In this document: one piece after another, positions 20,986 through 34,486 of the stretch
Position numbering within the stretch: the first letter of the stretch is position 1
Layout of the letters: every line of letters starts with the position of its first letter
Assembly: GCA_011037195.1 (NCBI GenBank)
Contig: JAAEAF010000225.1
Location: 248,001 to 312,000, forward strand
Direction: 5' to 3'
Length of the DNA: 64,000 bases
From: Triatoma infestans
Taxonomy: Eukaryota > Arthropoda > Insecta > Hemiptera > Reduviidae
Notes under the pieces: generated by a model
What the model was told of the DNA's origin: nothing
Databases searched by the model: none
Seen by the model: the letters and a program-made list of their open reading frames with translations, nothing else
Program-made: the position numbers and the translations under genes

Positions 20986-23900
20986 TTAATTAGATAAATT
21001 TTCAGCAAATCCTAAAGAATCCCAAAACTTTCCGTTTCCTAGATTGCTCTGATATTCCACGTGCACGGATTCAGGTGATTCAATATGAACATAAGTGAAG
21101 CCTTCGGTGGAATTACTGTGAACTGTGGGCCAGTCGCACAGGTTCTCCAAGTGTGGTTTGCTTAAAACAAACAAAATGACAGTTAATTACTTTTTAAAAT
21201 AACTGAGACTGCTCAAATTTTAGCCATAATTCATGTAAATATTTCATACCCGAAACAGCAGTAATAAAAAAATTAAAATAATAAAATTTACCCAGTAGAA
21301 GCGAAAGTGGTCCAAATTTGTGACAATAATTTCATCATCCTGACGTCAGACTTGGTCACTTCTGGATTTAGATATTTATTTTGCAAAACGTACGATGTAT
21401 CGTCTCCATGGCTGGCTCCTGGAATTTTTTGCGGAAAGTTGTAAGAGAATTCCATTTAAACAACAAAGAAAAACTATAAACGTGCGTTACAGATATAGAC
21501 GTTCATATCTGGAAATACTCTTTGAACCGGAAGATCTATTGTGGCTCCCTACAGTTTGTGTTTAGATTCTATGTAATACTCTGTAAGTGAAAGATTCCGT
21601 TTGTTTGTTTGTGCATGGTGGGCCATAATTGGTCCCTAAGCACACTAAATCGCAAGTAGATGCACATAATATCAAGTACCCTAACTGGACTTTGTGAGTG
21701 TAAAAAAGTTAAGGGTATCGGTGTAAATTTTGTTTGTGTGGCTATGCTGAAGGAGTCTCAGGGATATCAAGACGCCGTAAAAGTGGCTCATTTCACCTAA
21801 GAGAAGATATCATAATTCAATGTTCAAATGTTATAATTTTAAGAAGGGTACTTCTGCACATGAGAGGACCGTGCACAACCGCTCCCTTGATAGGAACATT
21901 CTATTCTTATAAAACTTATATGCTTGCAGATGAATATGCTCGGAAATGATGTTAGTATGGTCTTCAAAGATCCTATTATCCTAGATAAGGTACAGTTACT
22001 TAGCAGCTCTTGAAGAGGAAGGATAGTAGTAGAATTTAAGGTATACATCAGAGCAATTAAGCTATAAACACATAGATAGTGGTGGTCTTAATGTGATTCT
22101 AGAGCCGACGCCCTACTTATAGTCTCGATTTTGAGTTATAACAAGAGCGAAGTGGAAATCAAGCCTCCATCGTTTGGGCCATTCAAGCCATGCCCAATAA
22201 GGTGCTTGATGCATCATAAGGTCATCAAGCCGAAGGAAAGTCTTGCTCCAAAAGGGGCTCTTCAAGAACTCTCAACTGATCAGAGCCTTTTTTCAGCATC
22301 TTGATCATTTTTATCATCATTCCAATCTACTATAATTTTTTTGGAATTTAGGCCGAACAAATTTCGTTTTCATGCTGATTACCAGATACGTTGAATCTTA
22401 GTTGCTTCTGGCTTTTCGGATGATTTTTTTCAACTAGTCCCCCCTCCAGTTTCTAGCTATTCTCCCATTGGTTTATATACTTTGCAAATTAGCCGCGAAG
22501 AAACCTATCTCACTGACGATGGGTGAAAGCCAGAAAACTATACGGTACTCAAATTCACAGAGACCTAATAGATTTATTGTGACTCTTTATTGTGATTAAT
22601 AGGTGTCGTGTTGTCCATAGAAAGGAGGTCCCTAAAATGTTCCCGTATGTAAGTGTAGAGCTGCTGTGCTGAAGTCTCCGTTGGGTACGCTAAACCCAAG
22701 TAATTATACATTGTCTCTGCAGGCCCTTTGTGTATTGTGAGAATGTTGGAGGTGTATTGTAGGTGTTGTTAGGATGGGTTACCGCCACAGACACCAAGAT
22801 CCCAGAAGTAACTTGTCCTAATACACAAATCCATATGGCAATATTAAAAGCTACTATCGAATTTATCGAATAAAATGATCCCAAATAAACAAACGCTGAA
22901 TGCAGTTACGCTGTTACAGTCACTGTTATATTTAAACAGTTTTTCTTTTTTTTAAGATTCAGATACTGACAAATTTGTATCAGGAAGAGAGAATCGAAAA
23001 TTCAAACTTACCAAAATCGATTTTAGATTTGGAAAATGCATCGCTGATACTATTCTTTCCGCGATAAGTAAAGTAATATGAATATACCGGAGATTTGGTA
23101 TACTGGGCGTGTAACTTGGCCGCTTTAACGATTCCTTCAACGAAAAGTCTATCTCCAACCATCTGCAATGATCAAACATACATACAGGCATTAACTAATC
23201 GTAGCAAAACAAAAAAAAATATCAATTTATTTTTTTTACCATGTTTGAATTAAATTCTGCGGAAGATAAAGGAGCAACTTTAAGTATAAAATATTGCTTA
23301 TGCGCAAAAAGAGGGTTTATGGGTTCACAATGTCATCCTGCATTTCAAGTCATCCTATTGATCTGTGAACGCCCGAAAATGGTTTTGATGACCAATATTT
23401 ACAATAATAATTCTGAGTGACAAATTTGCTTATAAGTCGGAATTTTTACTAAAAATGAAATATGTGTGATCGCAAGCTCTGATAGCGTCCAATTGACATT
23501 TCTCTTCAAACTGGAATAATTACCACCTATTTATCTTAATATTAATAGGAAGGAGTGGAATGAGATGGGAGGGGCCTGTGCTCATTAATGAGCCTGGTTT
23601 CAAAATAAAGAAGTGGGCAATTTAATTTTATTTAAAGAACTTTTGTTTCTGTTAATAAAGTAATATTATAATTTGTTGATTAAATAGACATAGTCATTTA
23701 GTTTTAATTAAATTATGTTATTTTATGTGAATATATATGTTTGTATTTTTTAAGCGGAGTCGCTGGAAAATATTCGCTTCATGATGCAACTAATGAAAAT
23801 GGGATGTTGCTAGCCCAATGCGCGGAAATGTATAGTTTACACATAAAAAGTACATGTTTTCCCCATAAAACTATTCATAAGGAACTTGGAAGGCGCCAGG

Positions 23901-26900
23901 AAGAGATGTTGTTAATCAAATCGACCATGTATTGATATCCAGGAGACATTCCTCAAATATTACCGATGTAAGAAGTATGCGAGGCCCAAACTGTGATTCT
24001 GATCACTTTTTGGTGAAAGCGAAACTAAGGCAAAGAATAGCTAAGGTAGCAAGACAAGATACTATTAAAAGAACAAAATGGAACACTGACAAACTTAAAT
24101 CAGAGAAAGAACTCAGAAGGTTTAAAGAAAATATTGATAAGGAAATTGAAAAGCAAAAGGTGGGTGAAAATGAAGAGAATAGTGAAAGACACGAAAATCT
24201 GTCGGTGGAAGAAAAGTGGAAAGCTGTGAAAGACTCGATATGCAATGCAGCTGAAGAAACTAGGAGAGGTGAAAGAAGGTAGAAATAACGAGTGGTTCAA
24301 TGAGCGATGTGAGAAAGCAATAGAATTGAAAAATCAAGCAAGGCAAAAATTATTACAAAGGCACACAAGACAAAATTATGAGACATACTGTAGTAGAAGA
24401 AGAGAAGCCAAAAAGATCTGCAGAGAAGAAAAAAGAAAGGTAATTAATAAACGCCTGGAAGACATAGAAAGGTTGGATAGCGAACATGAGAGTGGAAAGT
24501 GTTATAAAGAGAGAAATTGGTTTAGAAAAGCATATCAACCGAAAATGAATAACTGCAGAAGTAAAACAGGCGAGGCCTTAGAAGGAGAGCAAGAAGTTAT
24601 GAAAAGATGGACTGAGCATTTCTCGGAATTGCTAAATGTGCAACAAAGTAGTGATACGGATGAGGAGGAAGAGGAAAATGTTATCTATTACCCACAACCA
24701 CTTGTTGAAAGCCCTGGCAGAGATGAGGTAGACTTGGCTATAAAAAATTTGAAAAATTGTAAAGCTCCCGGAGAAGATAGAATAGTTGCGGAATTAATAA
24801 AATGCTGTAGTAGTAAACTGAAGGATATTATCTATGATTTGATTTGTGATGTGTGGAACCAAGAGGTGATGCCGAAAGATTGGACAGTTGGATTGATATG
24901 CCCAATCTTTAAAAAGGGTAGTAAAGATCAATGTTCAAATTACAGAGGTATTACATTGCTAGGAGTCTTATATAAACTGTTGTCTTACATAATCCTCAGA
25001 AAGCTTACTAAGTACACGGAAGAGATATTAGGGGATTATCAATGTGGATTTAGGGTTGGCAGAGGTACTATAGACCAAATCTTTGTGCTTCGACAAGCGA
25101 TGGAAAAAGCATATGAATACATACCGTAATTTTCATTACTGGTCAATACCTGACCTCCACATCTTATTTATTGATTATAAGCAGGCATTCGACAGTGTTA
25201 AGAGGTCTGTCCTGTTGAGAATCTTACAGAAGAATGGAATTCCTCAGAAATTAATAAACCTAATTCGTATGACCATGGATGGAGCTTCCTCGAAAGTTAT
25301 GATTGGAAATAAAGTAGGCAAAGCGTTTGAGGTTCAGTCTGGCGTGCGGCAAGGGGATGCCTTGTCAGCGACTTTGTTCAATGTTGCATTACATGATGTG
25401 GTTAAAGATGCAACCAAAAATGGAACAATCATCAATAAAACTTGGCAACTTTGCGCCTATGCGGATGATTTGGTTCTTGTCGCCAGAAGTGATGCAGCGC
25501 TGAAAGAAGCATTTGAAATCATTGTCAGAGGTGGCTCTAAGGTTGGTCTTATTATTAATGAAGCAAAGACAAAATGCCTAAAAATGTCAGCATCAGAAAA
25601 TAGAAGATCCTTAAACAGCATGCAGATCCTAGACTTCACCTTCGAAACTGTGCCGAGCTTCGTATATCTAGGTTCTTCTCTAAATAATAGAAATGCGATA
25701 AGTCGTGAAATTGAGAACAGGATTATGGCTGGAAATAGAGCCTACTTTGCTAATTTTAAACTCCTCAAATCCCAGTTGTTAACTAAAACAACCAAATTAA
25801 AGATATATAAGTCTCTAATAAGACCAGTAGTTACTTATGGCGCTGAAACTTGGACCTTGTCAAAAGACGATTGTCACAAGCTGAAGGTATTTGAAAGAAA
25901 AGTTATTAGAAGAATTTACAGCGCAAAAAAAGTGAATGGTCTATGGAACATTTCAAACTAGGCAGATGGAGCATGCGCAGTGAAACCAGTTTGCAAACCG
26001 TCAGGAACTATCACAAACTCACTGCACGAACGAACCTTATATATAAATATATAAAATTTTTATATATACATTTTTATATATAAAAATATATAAAAAAAAT
26101 TTTTTCATTTAAGGCGCGTCAACATCCATGGTCATTTGCGCGCAGAGCCTTCTCAGTGCACTGCCGGTCTCCGGACAGTGTTCTCTGGTTACAGACAACA
26201 CTGCCCATCACCGGACAGGGAGTTGTAGAGGCTCCTAGGAAGAGAAAATCTAAGGGTAGCATGGCTGGGATCTCGGTGTTGCTAGTCCAGCTTGCCACCT
26301 CTTCCCTAGATATATATTATTTTTTAGACTATAATTACATTTAACAGGGTATCTTAAACTCACAATACCCCTGGTACCCTATTTTTTTTTTTAAATATGA
26401 GATTTTTCAAGAGTGATTCATCCAAAGATACAAATATGTATTTATCTATTAAAAAAAGATTAAGAAAATTTTGGAAAAACTGGGAAAAGAATCATTCGTA
26501 AAAACGACATTTCCGTAAAAAGACATAACTCAGAATTACCCGGTCTGCTGGTCTGCGTATATCTTTTTTTTAAAATGTTTGTTTTTTGGGACTAGGAGGG
26601 AAAACTAAATTTACAGAATTTTGGCAACACTTGAATTACAACAATAAAGAAAACATGTGCCAAATGAATTTCTTCTCCAGTAAGAATATTCAAGTATGAA
26701 ATCTGGGACGAAACAATCACCTTTTCTTATTGCATTACTCTATTTCCAATTGGCAAATACTTCCAGAGCCCAAAGAGAACCAGAGCCCAATGAGGAATGA
26801 GCCATTAATCTTCAAACTCATCTTATCTTCAATAAGTCACAGCAAAATCATTCAGTACAATACATGCAGTAATGATAATAGATTAGTTTATTACGTTTAC

Positions 26901-29352
26901 AATTTAGGTTACCTTTAACATATTGGAGACATCACTACCAACTCTTTCTCCATAAAAATATTCATTCCATATTTTTGAATTTATTTCCTTTATTTTTTCA
27001 GAAGAAACTGTGTAATTATAATCAAGTAACAATGGTAACAATTCATCTCTATTTTCTTCAAGATGTCGCATTAAACTAGGATCTCCAGCAATATCTTTAG
27101 ACAAAATTGCATTACCAATAATGTCTCACTAATATGATATAACAAAAACAAAAAAAAAAGTTTCGGTACCTGCAGCCGGATATAAACCTTCCGATGAGGT
27201 CATCGTAACCAGCCAGGGAACTTCATTAACATTGCCTTTCTTTATTATATTAATAGGAGATTCGCTGAGGAATGCGTGATTGTGCTTTACTTCAACCACA
27301 GGTCCAAAAGGTGCCAATGGTAGATAAAGCCATGGCTGTAATGAAACAGTTCTAGGTTATTGGAAGCTCATTACAACTGATGTCATCATTATTATTGTTG
27401 TTAATAATAATGGGTGCCTGAAAGCGCGGGACATAAGCCAAAATTACTCTTATCTTCCCACAAAAAAAAGAGCCACACCTACCCCAGCAATCCACCGGCG
27501 GTCTAACAAAAATATCTTACGATATCTCCTAATCCTCCAAGCATTCCCTAGAGAGTGTTTCCCTTCCAAACATGCGGAATCTAAAAAGGGGACACTGACC
27601 TATGTAGTGGTACACCGTTTCCCTGACTCTTTCGTCAATTCTGACAAAAAGATTAGGTGCCCTTCCTATTTTGTATAAATGACTGGCTACCCCAGAGTGT
27701 CCAGTCAATTCACCTACAGTCTCAATTATGTCCTACTTGGGAGATATTTAAAAATAAACATGTAAAAATCGGTTATATCGTTTTCAGTCGTACAGAAATT
27801 CATGAACAAAATTGCCTTAACTTTCCTTAAAGAGGAATGTCATCTTTAAGTTTCAAAAACAATCTGTTGCGAACACTCTATGTTACTGCAATCTAACACA
27901 GTTATAATTAAGAAATTTCCTTCAAACTTAAATCTTTACTAAATAGATAATTGTTTACTGTTATATCATACCGGAGATTCTAAACTTAATAAAAATCACT
28001 TTTTTGGGTTAACCTTAAGAATCCCTTTAAATGAACTTTCTCGGAGAAAGTTGGAAACAAATGAGATAGGTCTCTGTATGAATAATTTTTATAACAAATT
28101 TAATGAAATCCATCAGTGTTTTAATGGAGCAAATCACAGAAAACTGGGGGGGGGGGAATGGGTAAAAACGCCCTTCCGGTTAATAGATTTCCGAACTTGG
28201 AAATTTCGCTAACATATTTAGTTTTTATTAATATTATTTAAATAGGCATTGTATAATAAACTAAAATAGCATTTTAGAGTGAAACATTAATCCAACTCTC
28301 CCCCAAAAACCATCTTAAATGAAGTCTGCCGGAGAAATGTTTCAAATTAAAGTTGTAGCTAGTTAATGTGTCTAGTTGATATAGCTGGTTTAAAGAAAAT
28401 CGTTGGGGCCTTTTTTGAGCATTCAGTAGAGTGGTACTTTCGGTTGAGGAATTTTGACAGATAACTTCCTATCGGATCCCACGGTGACACCCAAACGGAA
28501 CTTCAAGTTGAACTTTCTGCGATTTTTCGTTTTTTGTATGCTGTGTACATACATATATACATACATACATACAGACATAAATGCAAGGATATTTTCATTT
28601 TTCTATATTCTTTCAATTTTTAAATCATTTTCTAAAAACAGTATATTGGGACTTAGGGGATCTCAAAATGTGTATTTCCGGAGAAATGTCGATATTGACA
28701 CGATTGCAATACTTCCCCTTACTAGCAGTAAGAGAAAGTAAAAACTCGGAATTTAACTGCCTTCATCTAATCATGGCTGCTTTTCAAAACATCAACATAT
28801 TCTTAGAGGAAAAACTACTTAAAGGATTAATTTTCAGGATCAAATTCAATAAACAGGCATGCACACTAGTATGTTAATTTTTGATCAAAACAATATATAT
28901 CCGATCCCTTTAATCTTCCAAAACCAAATAAAACATTTGAAGTGTGTGGAATTTGCATTTTTGAGTTATTTATTTTCACTCAGAGATATAAATAATTTCG
29001 AATTTAGAGGAATCCAAACAAATATTTACGATAAAGAAGTCAGTTTTAGAAATTGTTTTATTTTCTTAGCTGATTATAACAAACACATTCACATGGAGAC
29101 TTCCTGAATGAAAACCCGTTAAAACTGACCACACGGCCATGTGCCGAGCAGTTACCACACAAGTGGAAACAATATTAACCACTATCAAATTAAAAAACTA
29201 GTGTTTATTTTTTTTTTTAATATTTCCACTTACCTGACTCCTGGTAGGTCCTGGTACCGAGATTGTGAACAATTTTCAAAATAGAGTTTTCAAAGAAAAT
29301 ACATGTTTTGAGGTCCCCTGAATGTGAAAAAAGATTAAAACGCACACACACG

Positions 29353-29402
<50 letters not shown>

Positions 29403-32400
29403 AACAAAATAATTCAAAAACGAAAACTCATAGGAAACTCAAACTTGGTATTCCGTTTAGGTCCTCAGATACGAAGGTTTCGGGCAAAACCTCAAGCGGA
29501 AGTGCAACCTTACTGAATGTGTTTTTTGTCCTTTAGTTTGTCGCATTTCCTCGAACACGACTCCAACGATTTCCTGTAAACTTCGTGTACTAACTGCACA
29601 CATAGATACCACTCACTTTTATTTGAAAAAATTTCCTCTGGAAAATTTGATATATTGAAGGTACTGAGGGAACGCTAATGTTATGCTTTCCTCTAAAGCA
29701 TCATCAGGACCAATATATGGTGAGGAAACAAAAAAAAAAGGACTCGAGTGTCCAAGAGGCAGAGTCTTCGAGAACCACATGGACAAAGTTATAAAACTTA
29801 ACGTGTTAGACAAGCAACCAACTTAGCACTCTCCCGGAGGACACCACTAGCACTCTCCCGGATGACACCACTACCACTCTCCCGGAGGACACCCGATTTC
29901 TCATATAATTACCATAAATTTTTTTGAAGTCGCCACCAATTTTATTCCGTCAACACTTTTCAAACAGTTCTTCATTTCTAATGAACTTCCAGTCGGACAG
30001 TTTAACTCTGCGGCTACTATCTCAGCTTTTTCTCTTGCATTTTCAGCTTGAGCCCATGGGATTAAAGTGGTTCCACTCATTGAAAAAGCTTTCTGAAATA
30101 AACCTATTTGGAAAATAAACAAAATCTGATTTGAAACACTCACACACGACCTTCTTCGTTCTAACAAGTTTCTAATTAATCATAAATTTTCTTCAATTCA
30201 ATTTTTACTTCCTCTTATCTCCTGGTAAGAAGAGGAAGTGGAGAATTCCTCTTCTGAGGTATTGCGATTGTATTAAATTTTTGAAATTGTGTTTTCACCG
30301 AAGTTTTGAGGTCCCCTGAGAACGAAAAAAACTGTTTCTAGCTAAAGCACCATTTCAGTATAATATATCATGGTTTTACCATCTACGTTATATTAATATA
30401 CATTAGAAGGATTGGTAAAATTCCAAATTTGAAAAAAATCGGTTGACCGGAAGTGCAATTTTACAGAATAGGTGACTGAGTTGTTTGGAATTTTCTCGGT
30501 AACGACTATAGCGATTTCCTTTAAACTTGGAATGCTTGATATATAGATAGAAACATATCTCTTTTACACATTCTCCCCCCCCAAATTGATTTTAAATAGT
30601 TTTGAGAAATTTGTGGTGTTTAATTTCAAATATATGGGGTTGGTTGTATGCTATTCGCGTGCTCTTCACTACTCTATGTGCTTGGATTGTTAGATTAGTA
30701 TTTGTCTCTCTTCCACCACCACCTCTGACAACTGAGAAAAACTTAGGTTTAAAAAAGAATTATCATTTATACATAGGGTAATCTCAAACTTTTATATACA
30801 GGGTTGTAAAAAACTTTGGGAACTTGTTGGGGAAGTCATTCTAAGTAAAAAATTATATATGAACACAGGTCCTATTTCGATCAATAACAGAACTACAACA
30901 GTTCATAGTTTTAGCATTTATATCTATTAACAAAACAAAGCCGTTATTTAATTGTTATTTAAAAATAAAAGACATACAGTCACCTGTAAACAATAATTTA
31001 ATATTAGTGGAGAATTTACAGGAAAATAGAGTGCTTCAGTGCAACTGAGTATGCTGAGGTTGAGTTTATTTATGGTTTCTGCGATGGTAATGCTCTTCAT
31101 ACATCAAGAGACTAACAACTGATTCATATCTTTGGGGCAGCTCATATACACTGGTGAAATAAGCACATGTGAATAGCTACTCGAAAGAATAATGGATATT
31201 GCCAATCAAATTCGCAACAATAATGTGATGGTACGTGTTTATGATTCTATGATTCGCAGGTGTCAAGCTTGCATAAGATTTAAGGGGGCAGATTTTGAGC
31301 AATTTTTATGACTCACTAACTTTGCAGTTACAAGAAATATCAATTTCTAACGATTTTTTTTTCATTGGTAAATAGATATAAATGTATTTGTCTAAATAAA
31401 ACTTTGAACTCCTGTAGTTCTGTAATTGATCGAAATAAGGCCTTTGTTCCTATAACATTTTTTACTTAAAATGATTACCCTAACAAGTTTTCCAAAGTTT
31501 ACAAACGGAATACCAAGTTTGAGCTTCTTGCGATTTTTCGTTTTGAGATATTTTAAGCGCACACACACCATTCGCTAAAAACATTTTCTTCGAACTTAGG
31601 GAACCTCAAAACATGTTTTTCTGGTAAAAACACGATTTCGAAATATGTCACGGTAGCAATACTTCTTATTAGGAGTAAGAGAAAGTAACATTTATTACTT
31701 AAGTAAGGACGAAAATTTATCGTTTGTTTATTTCTTTTATCGCATTTTAGAAACATAATTTTTCCGTTTATCATAATTGTTTAAAAAAAAAGTAGAAATA
31801 GTAAATTCTGTTGTTTTTTATGCTTATAACAAATAATTCTATGCAACTGTTTAGTTCTATTTATAAACATCAGATAGCAGCAGCAGTAAAGCTTAAATAG
31901 CATTTTATTTCATGGGATATTACATTCAGTTCTAAAGAAATTACCTATTTATGTTAATCCAAACACAAATGTTATCAAAATCTTAACTTTTTGTTTTAAA
32001 TATGAATACGATTAAAAGAAACATTATCAACATTACTAACCTTTAGATAAAGGTGAAATCATATGGTAATGAACACTGGAAGAGCCGGCTGATGTGCCGG
32101 CTATTGTAACACTGTCAGGATTGCCACCAAAATACTTAATATTCTTATTTACCCATTCTAATAATTTCGTTTGATCTTTCAATCCATTATTACCTGGCAG
32201 TATATCGTCTTCAGTACTGAGGAAACCTTATTTTTTTCCAACAAGTATAAAAATCAATATATACGATCAATATAAAATAAACATGGACAAAATAAATTAC
32301 AAAAATGCTAATACCCAAAGGTCCCAGTCTATAATTAAAAGTAACCAACACAATATCTTGATCCAATAAATATTTTGGTCCATAATGGGCGTAAGTGAAC

Positions 32401-34486
32401 ATGAAAACTCCGCCATGTATATAAACAACTACGTCAAGTAATGTATCATTACTTCCTTCTTGCAATACCTGCGAATAAAAAATACTGATTGTTATTATAG
32501 CCCAAATGAATTATTTTTTTTTGCTATATTTTAATTTCAATGGTCAAGTAAAATTTAAAGAAATCTCATATGAATTTCACTAAATGCATTTCGAAACTTC
32601 CAGTTCAACTTTTTTCAAATTTGATTCTGCAACATTAGATTTAATTGTCGTAATATTATATCGGCGGAGATAGCAAAATTAGAGATAAGAAATGCGTAAT
32701 TTTCTTGGCTACAACTATTATCTTTAACGGGAATGCTAACACTAAGATATAAATAGGGCTTTTGCATCAAAATATTTTCCCGGGATAGGGATGTTTTTGA
32801 AAATCTGTGACATTAGATTGTGATTAGAAGTGTTATGAAGGATTGGTCAAGAATGAAGGACACATTCAAGAGCAGATAATTGATTGACAGTTTTCTAGGA
32901 CCAATTTATGATTAGTGAACAATATCTTAATTTACACCAACAATGTTGTCTTCAATTTTATATTAATTGGAGAATCTAAACTTAATAAAATGAATTTTTT
33001 GAGGAAACCATACACTATACCCCGCCCACCAAAACTTCTTTAAATGAACATTCTCGGAAAAGTTCCCAACAAAAGTGATAGAGGTCACTGCATTCATAGT
33101 AAAACAATTTAATGAAATCCGTCTGGTTTGTTTCAATAAAATCGTCGAAAACTGAAATAACTTCAGTAAAAACGCACTTCCGGTTAACTGATTTTCTTGA
33201 AACTTCAAATTTGGGCAATCTATTTATTTCTAATTATTTTTGTTTGGATGGTAGAATTGTATAATCAACTAAGATAGCACTTTCAAGAAAAACATAACCC
33301 CAATCCTCCCCCGAAAACATTAAATGAGTTTATCCGAAGGAATGTTTCAAAAAAAAGTTGTAGCGCTTTGGATGTTTAGTTCACGTTCAAAGAAAATCGT
33401 TGGAGCCATTTTAGAGAAAATAGCAGAAAACTGAAAAATACTTTTCAGTAAAAACGCGCTTCCGGTTATCCGATTTTCTTTTTTCAAGATTGGAATTTCA
33501 ACAACATATTTGATTCTAAGTATATTATTTAAATGTTCTAGTATTATTATTTAAATGAATTGTGTAATAACTGAAATAGCACTTTAGAGGAAACCTAACC
33601 CCACCCTTTCTCCAAAAGTGCCGTTAAATGAATTTTCCCTGAGAAATGTTTCAATTAAAAGTTGTAGATCTTTGAATGTGTAATTGATATACCAAGTTTG
33701 GAGAAAATCATTTAAGCCTTTTTTGAGAAAATCGCAAAAAAGTAATAAAAATATTAAGTAAAGTGGTACTTTCGCTTGAGAAATTTAGACAGGTAAGTTC
33801 CTGTCAGATCCAATGGTGATACTCTAACGGAATGTCAACTATGAACTTTCTGAGCTTTTTTGTTTTTGAGATATGCTGTTCACGTACACACAAAGAGAGA
33901 GAGGGAGAGAACATTTTCTAGAAACCACTTTTCTGGTCAATTTACAATTCGATATTGAAAACTGAACACGATTACAATACCTCTTCTTACTAGGAGTAAT
34001 AGAAAGTAAAAAAACATTAATTTGATCGACAGAGTTTGGTTACTACCTTTGGCGTATAAATATTGGCATATAGACAATCTTCATTGCCATAAATTCCACT
34101 GGATGTTTTATAAGTTGCCTGGCTATATTGTAAACAATCCTCTACCTCTTCTGTGGCATCCCGTTCACCATCAAATCGTTCAGCATCCTTTGCTGGCTAA
34201 CATCAACCAGATAAAAAACATTTGTTACCAGGTCTGGTAAAAAAAAAAAAAAAAAAATAGATATTATACAACTTAATGAGCATATTATCACCTCAAATCT
34301 ATTGTCACCAACTGGTGGGCTAGCATAGGGTACTCCAAGAAATGCGGCAATTTTACGTCCACCAGATGTTGTCATAGATTTTCCTCTGACTGTTCCATAA
34401 ATGTATTTCACTAATGGAGCATCACAATTAACATAATTAATGTATAATGTAATAAAAATAGCCAATTGTAATATTGTCTTATTCAT
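20986..34486 (-). CDS. Secreted B-type carboxylesterase, ten exons
   Basis: An alpha/beta-hydrolase that should hydrolyse ester bonds; such insect enzymes act on lipids, hormones, odorants or xenobiotics. The exons are 34486-34292, 34196-34047, 32468-32315, 32226-32041, 30103-29913, 27335-27170, 27124-26913, 23162-23012, 21418-21292 and 21160-20986. Phases agree throughout and give 568 residues, the usual family length. Residues 1-21 form a signal peptide ending in NYVNC. The oxyanion HGG is in exon 3. The nucleophile is Ser212 in GTSAG, the acid Glu341 in SSEG, and the base His472 in SHGD. The nucleophile elbow is GTSAG rather than the GQSAG typical of juvenile hormone esterases, so a general or detoxifying esterase is likelier. 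The intron at 27125-27169 is only 45 bases and its acceptor (GTGAG) is unusual. Introns carry DR1, SINE and RTE insertions. Confidence 0.93.
21419..23011. other. Carboxylesterase intron 8, nothing recognised
   Basis: The intron is about 1.6 kb. It holds scattered open frames without family motifs and no identified element. Confidence 0.45.
23741..25970 (+). mobile_element. RTE-like LINE in antisense in a carboxylesterase intron
   Basis: Endonuclease C-terminal pieces lie in 23741-24000 (KYSLHDATNENG, then GPNCDSDHFLV with the SDH motif) and are split by a frame change. From 24245 the RT runs to 25961 with one frame break near 25110-25130. Its motifs are KAPGEDRIVAEL, NYRGITLLGVLYKLL, FIDYKQAFDSV, VRQGDALSATLF, YADD at 25458-25469, and FVYLGSSLNN. 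All catalytic aspartates of the RT are present. The 3' tail seen in the copies at 15880 and 45815 is missing, and there is no A tail, so the copy is truncated at both ends. It lies in intron 7 of the esterase, on the opposite strand. Confidence 0.88.
26108..26308 (-). mobile_element. tRNA-derived SINE, family 1
   Basis: A minus-strand copy in esterase intron 7. The body and hairpin motifs (CACTGTCCGG) are clear. The tRNA-like head is partly deleted: box B is degraded to ATCCCAGCC-like text. It is preceded by an AT-rich tract at about 26040-26107. Confidence 0.75.
27880..28742 (-). repeat. Near-complete DR1 copy in an esterase intron
   Basis: A reverse copy lying in intron 5 (between exons 5 and 6). 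It starts near ACTGCAATCTAACACAGTTA and passes through unit cores CCCTTCCGGT near 28171 and TACTTTCGGTTGAG near 28433. It ends GACACGATTGCAATACTTCC, TTACTAGCAGTAAGAGAAAG at 28742. A CATA tract at 28550-28573 replaces the usual GT-rich stretch. Confidence 0.75.
29225..29700 (+). repeat. DR1 copy with a TA/TG microsatellite
   Basis: A forward copy in esterase intron 5. TACATGTTTTGAGGTCCCCTGA lies near 29303. The usual GT-rich stretch is expanded to (TA)n(TG)n at 29353-29402. A GGTATTCCGTTTAGGT block and AGCGGAAGTGC near 29499 follow. Confidence 0.65.
29825..29893 (+). repeat. 24-bp tandem triplet
   Basis: Three tandem units of AGCACTCTCCCGGAGGACAC plus CACT start at 29825, 29849 and 29873, with two or three substitutions. 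They lie about 20 bases beyond exon 5's donor side, inside the intron. No role can be read from the sequence. Confidence 0.8.
30118..30620. repeat. DR1 pieces in esterase intron 4
   Basis: An outer end in reverse orientation (AATCTGATTTGAAACACTCA) lies at 30122-30150. A forward copy follows from the palindromic end near 30209 (TACTTCCTCTTATCTCCTGG), with ACCGGAAGTG at 30446-30455 and unit text to about 30620. Confidence 0.6.
31500..31690 (-). repeat. DR1 palindromic end
   Basis: A reverse fragment with AACGGAATACCAAGTTTGAG, a CACACACACCATTCGC stretch, CACGGTAGCAATACTTCTTA, and AGGAGTAAGAGAAAGTAAC ending at about 31689. Confidence 0.65.
32965..34014 (-). repeat. Near-complete DR1 copy in esterase intron 2
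   Basis: A reverse copy with three units. CACTTCCGGT is at 33175-33184, CGCTTCCGGT near 33457, and the diverged ACTTTCGCTTGAG near 33768, giving spacings of about 282 and 310 bp. It ends CACGATTACAATACCTCTTC, TTACTAGGAGTAATAGAAAG at about 34004. Confidence 0.8.

Noticed and set aside
22690..22884. 64-codon minus-strand frame with hydrophobic stretch in esterase intron 8
   Set aside because: No splice sites or motifs tie it to a gene, and the esterase frame skips it.
24003..24538. Minus-strand frames of 60-80 codons rich in S and F
   Set aside because: They are shadows of the lysine- and glutamate-rich RTE-like frame on the plus strand.
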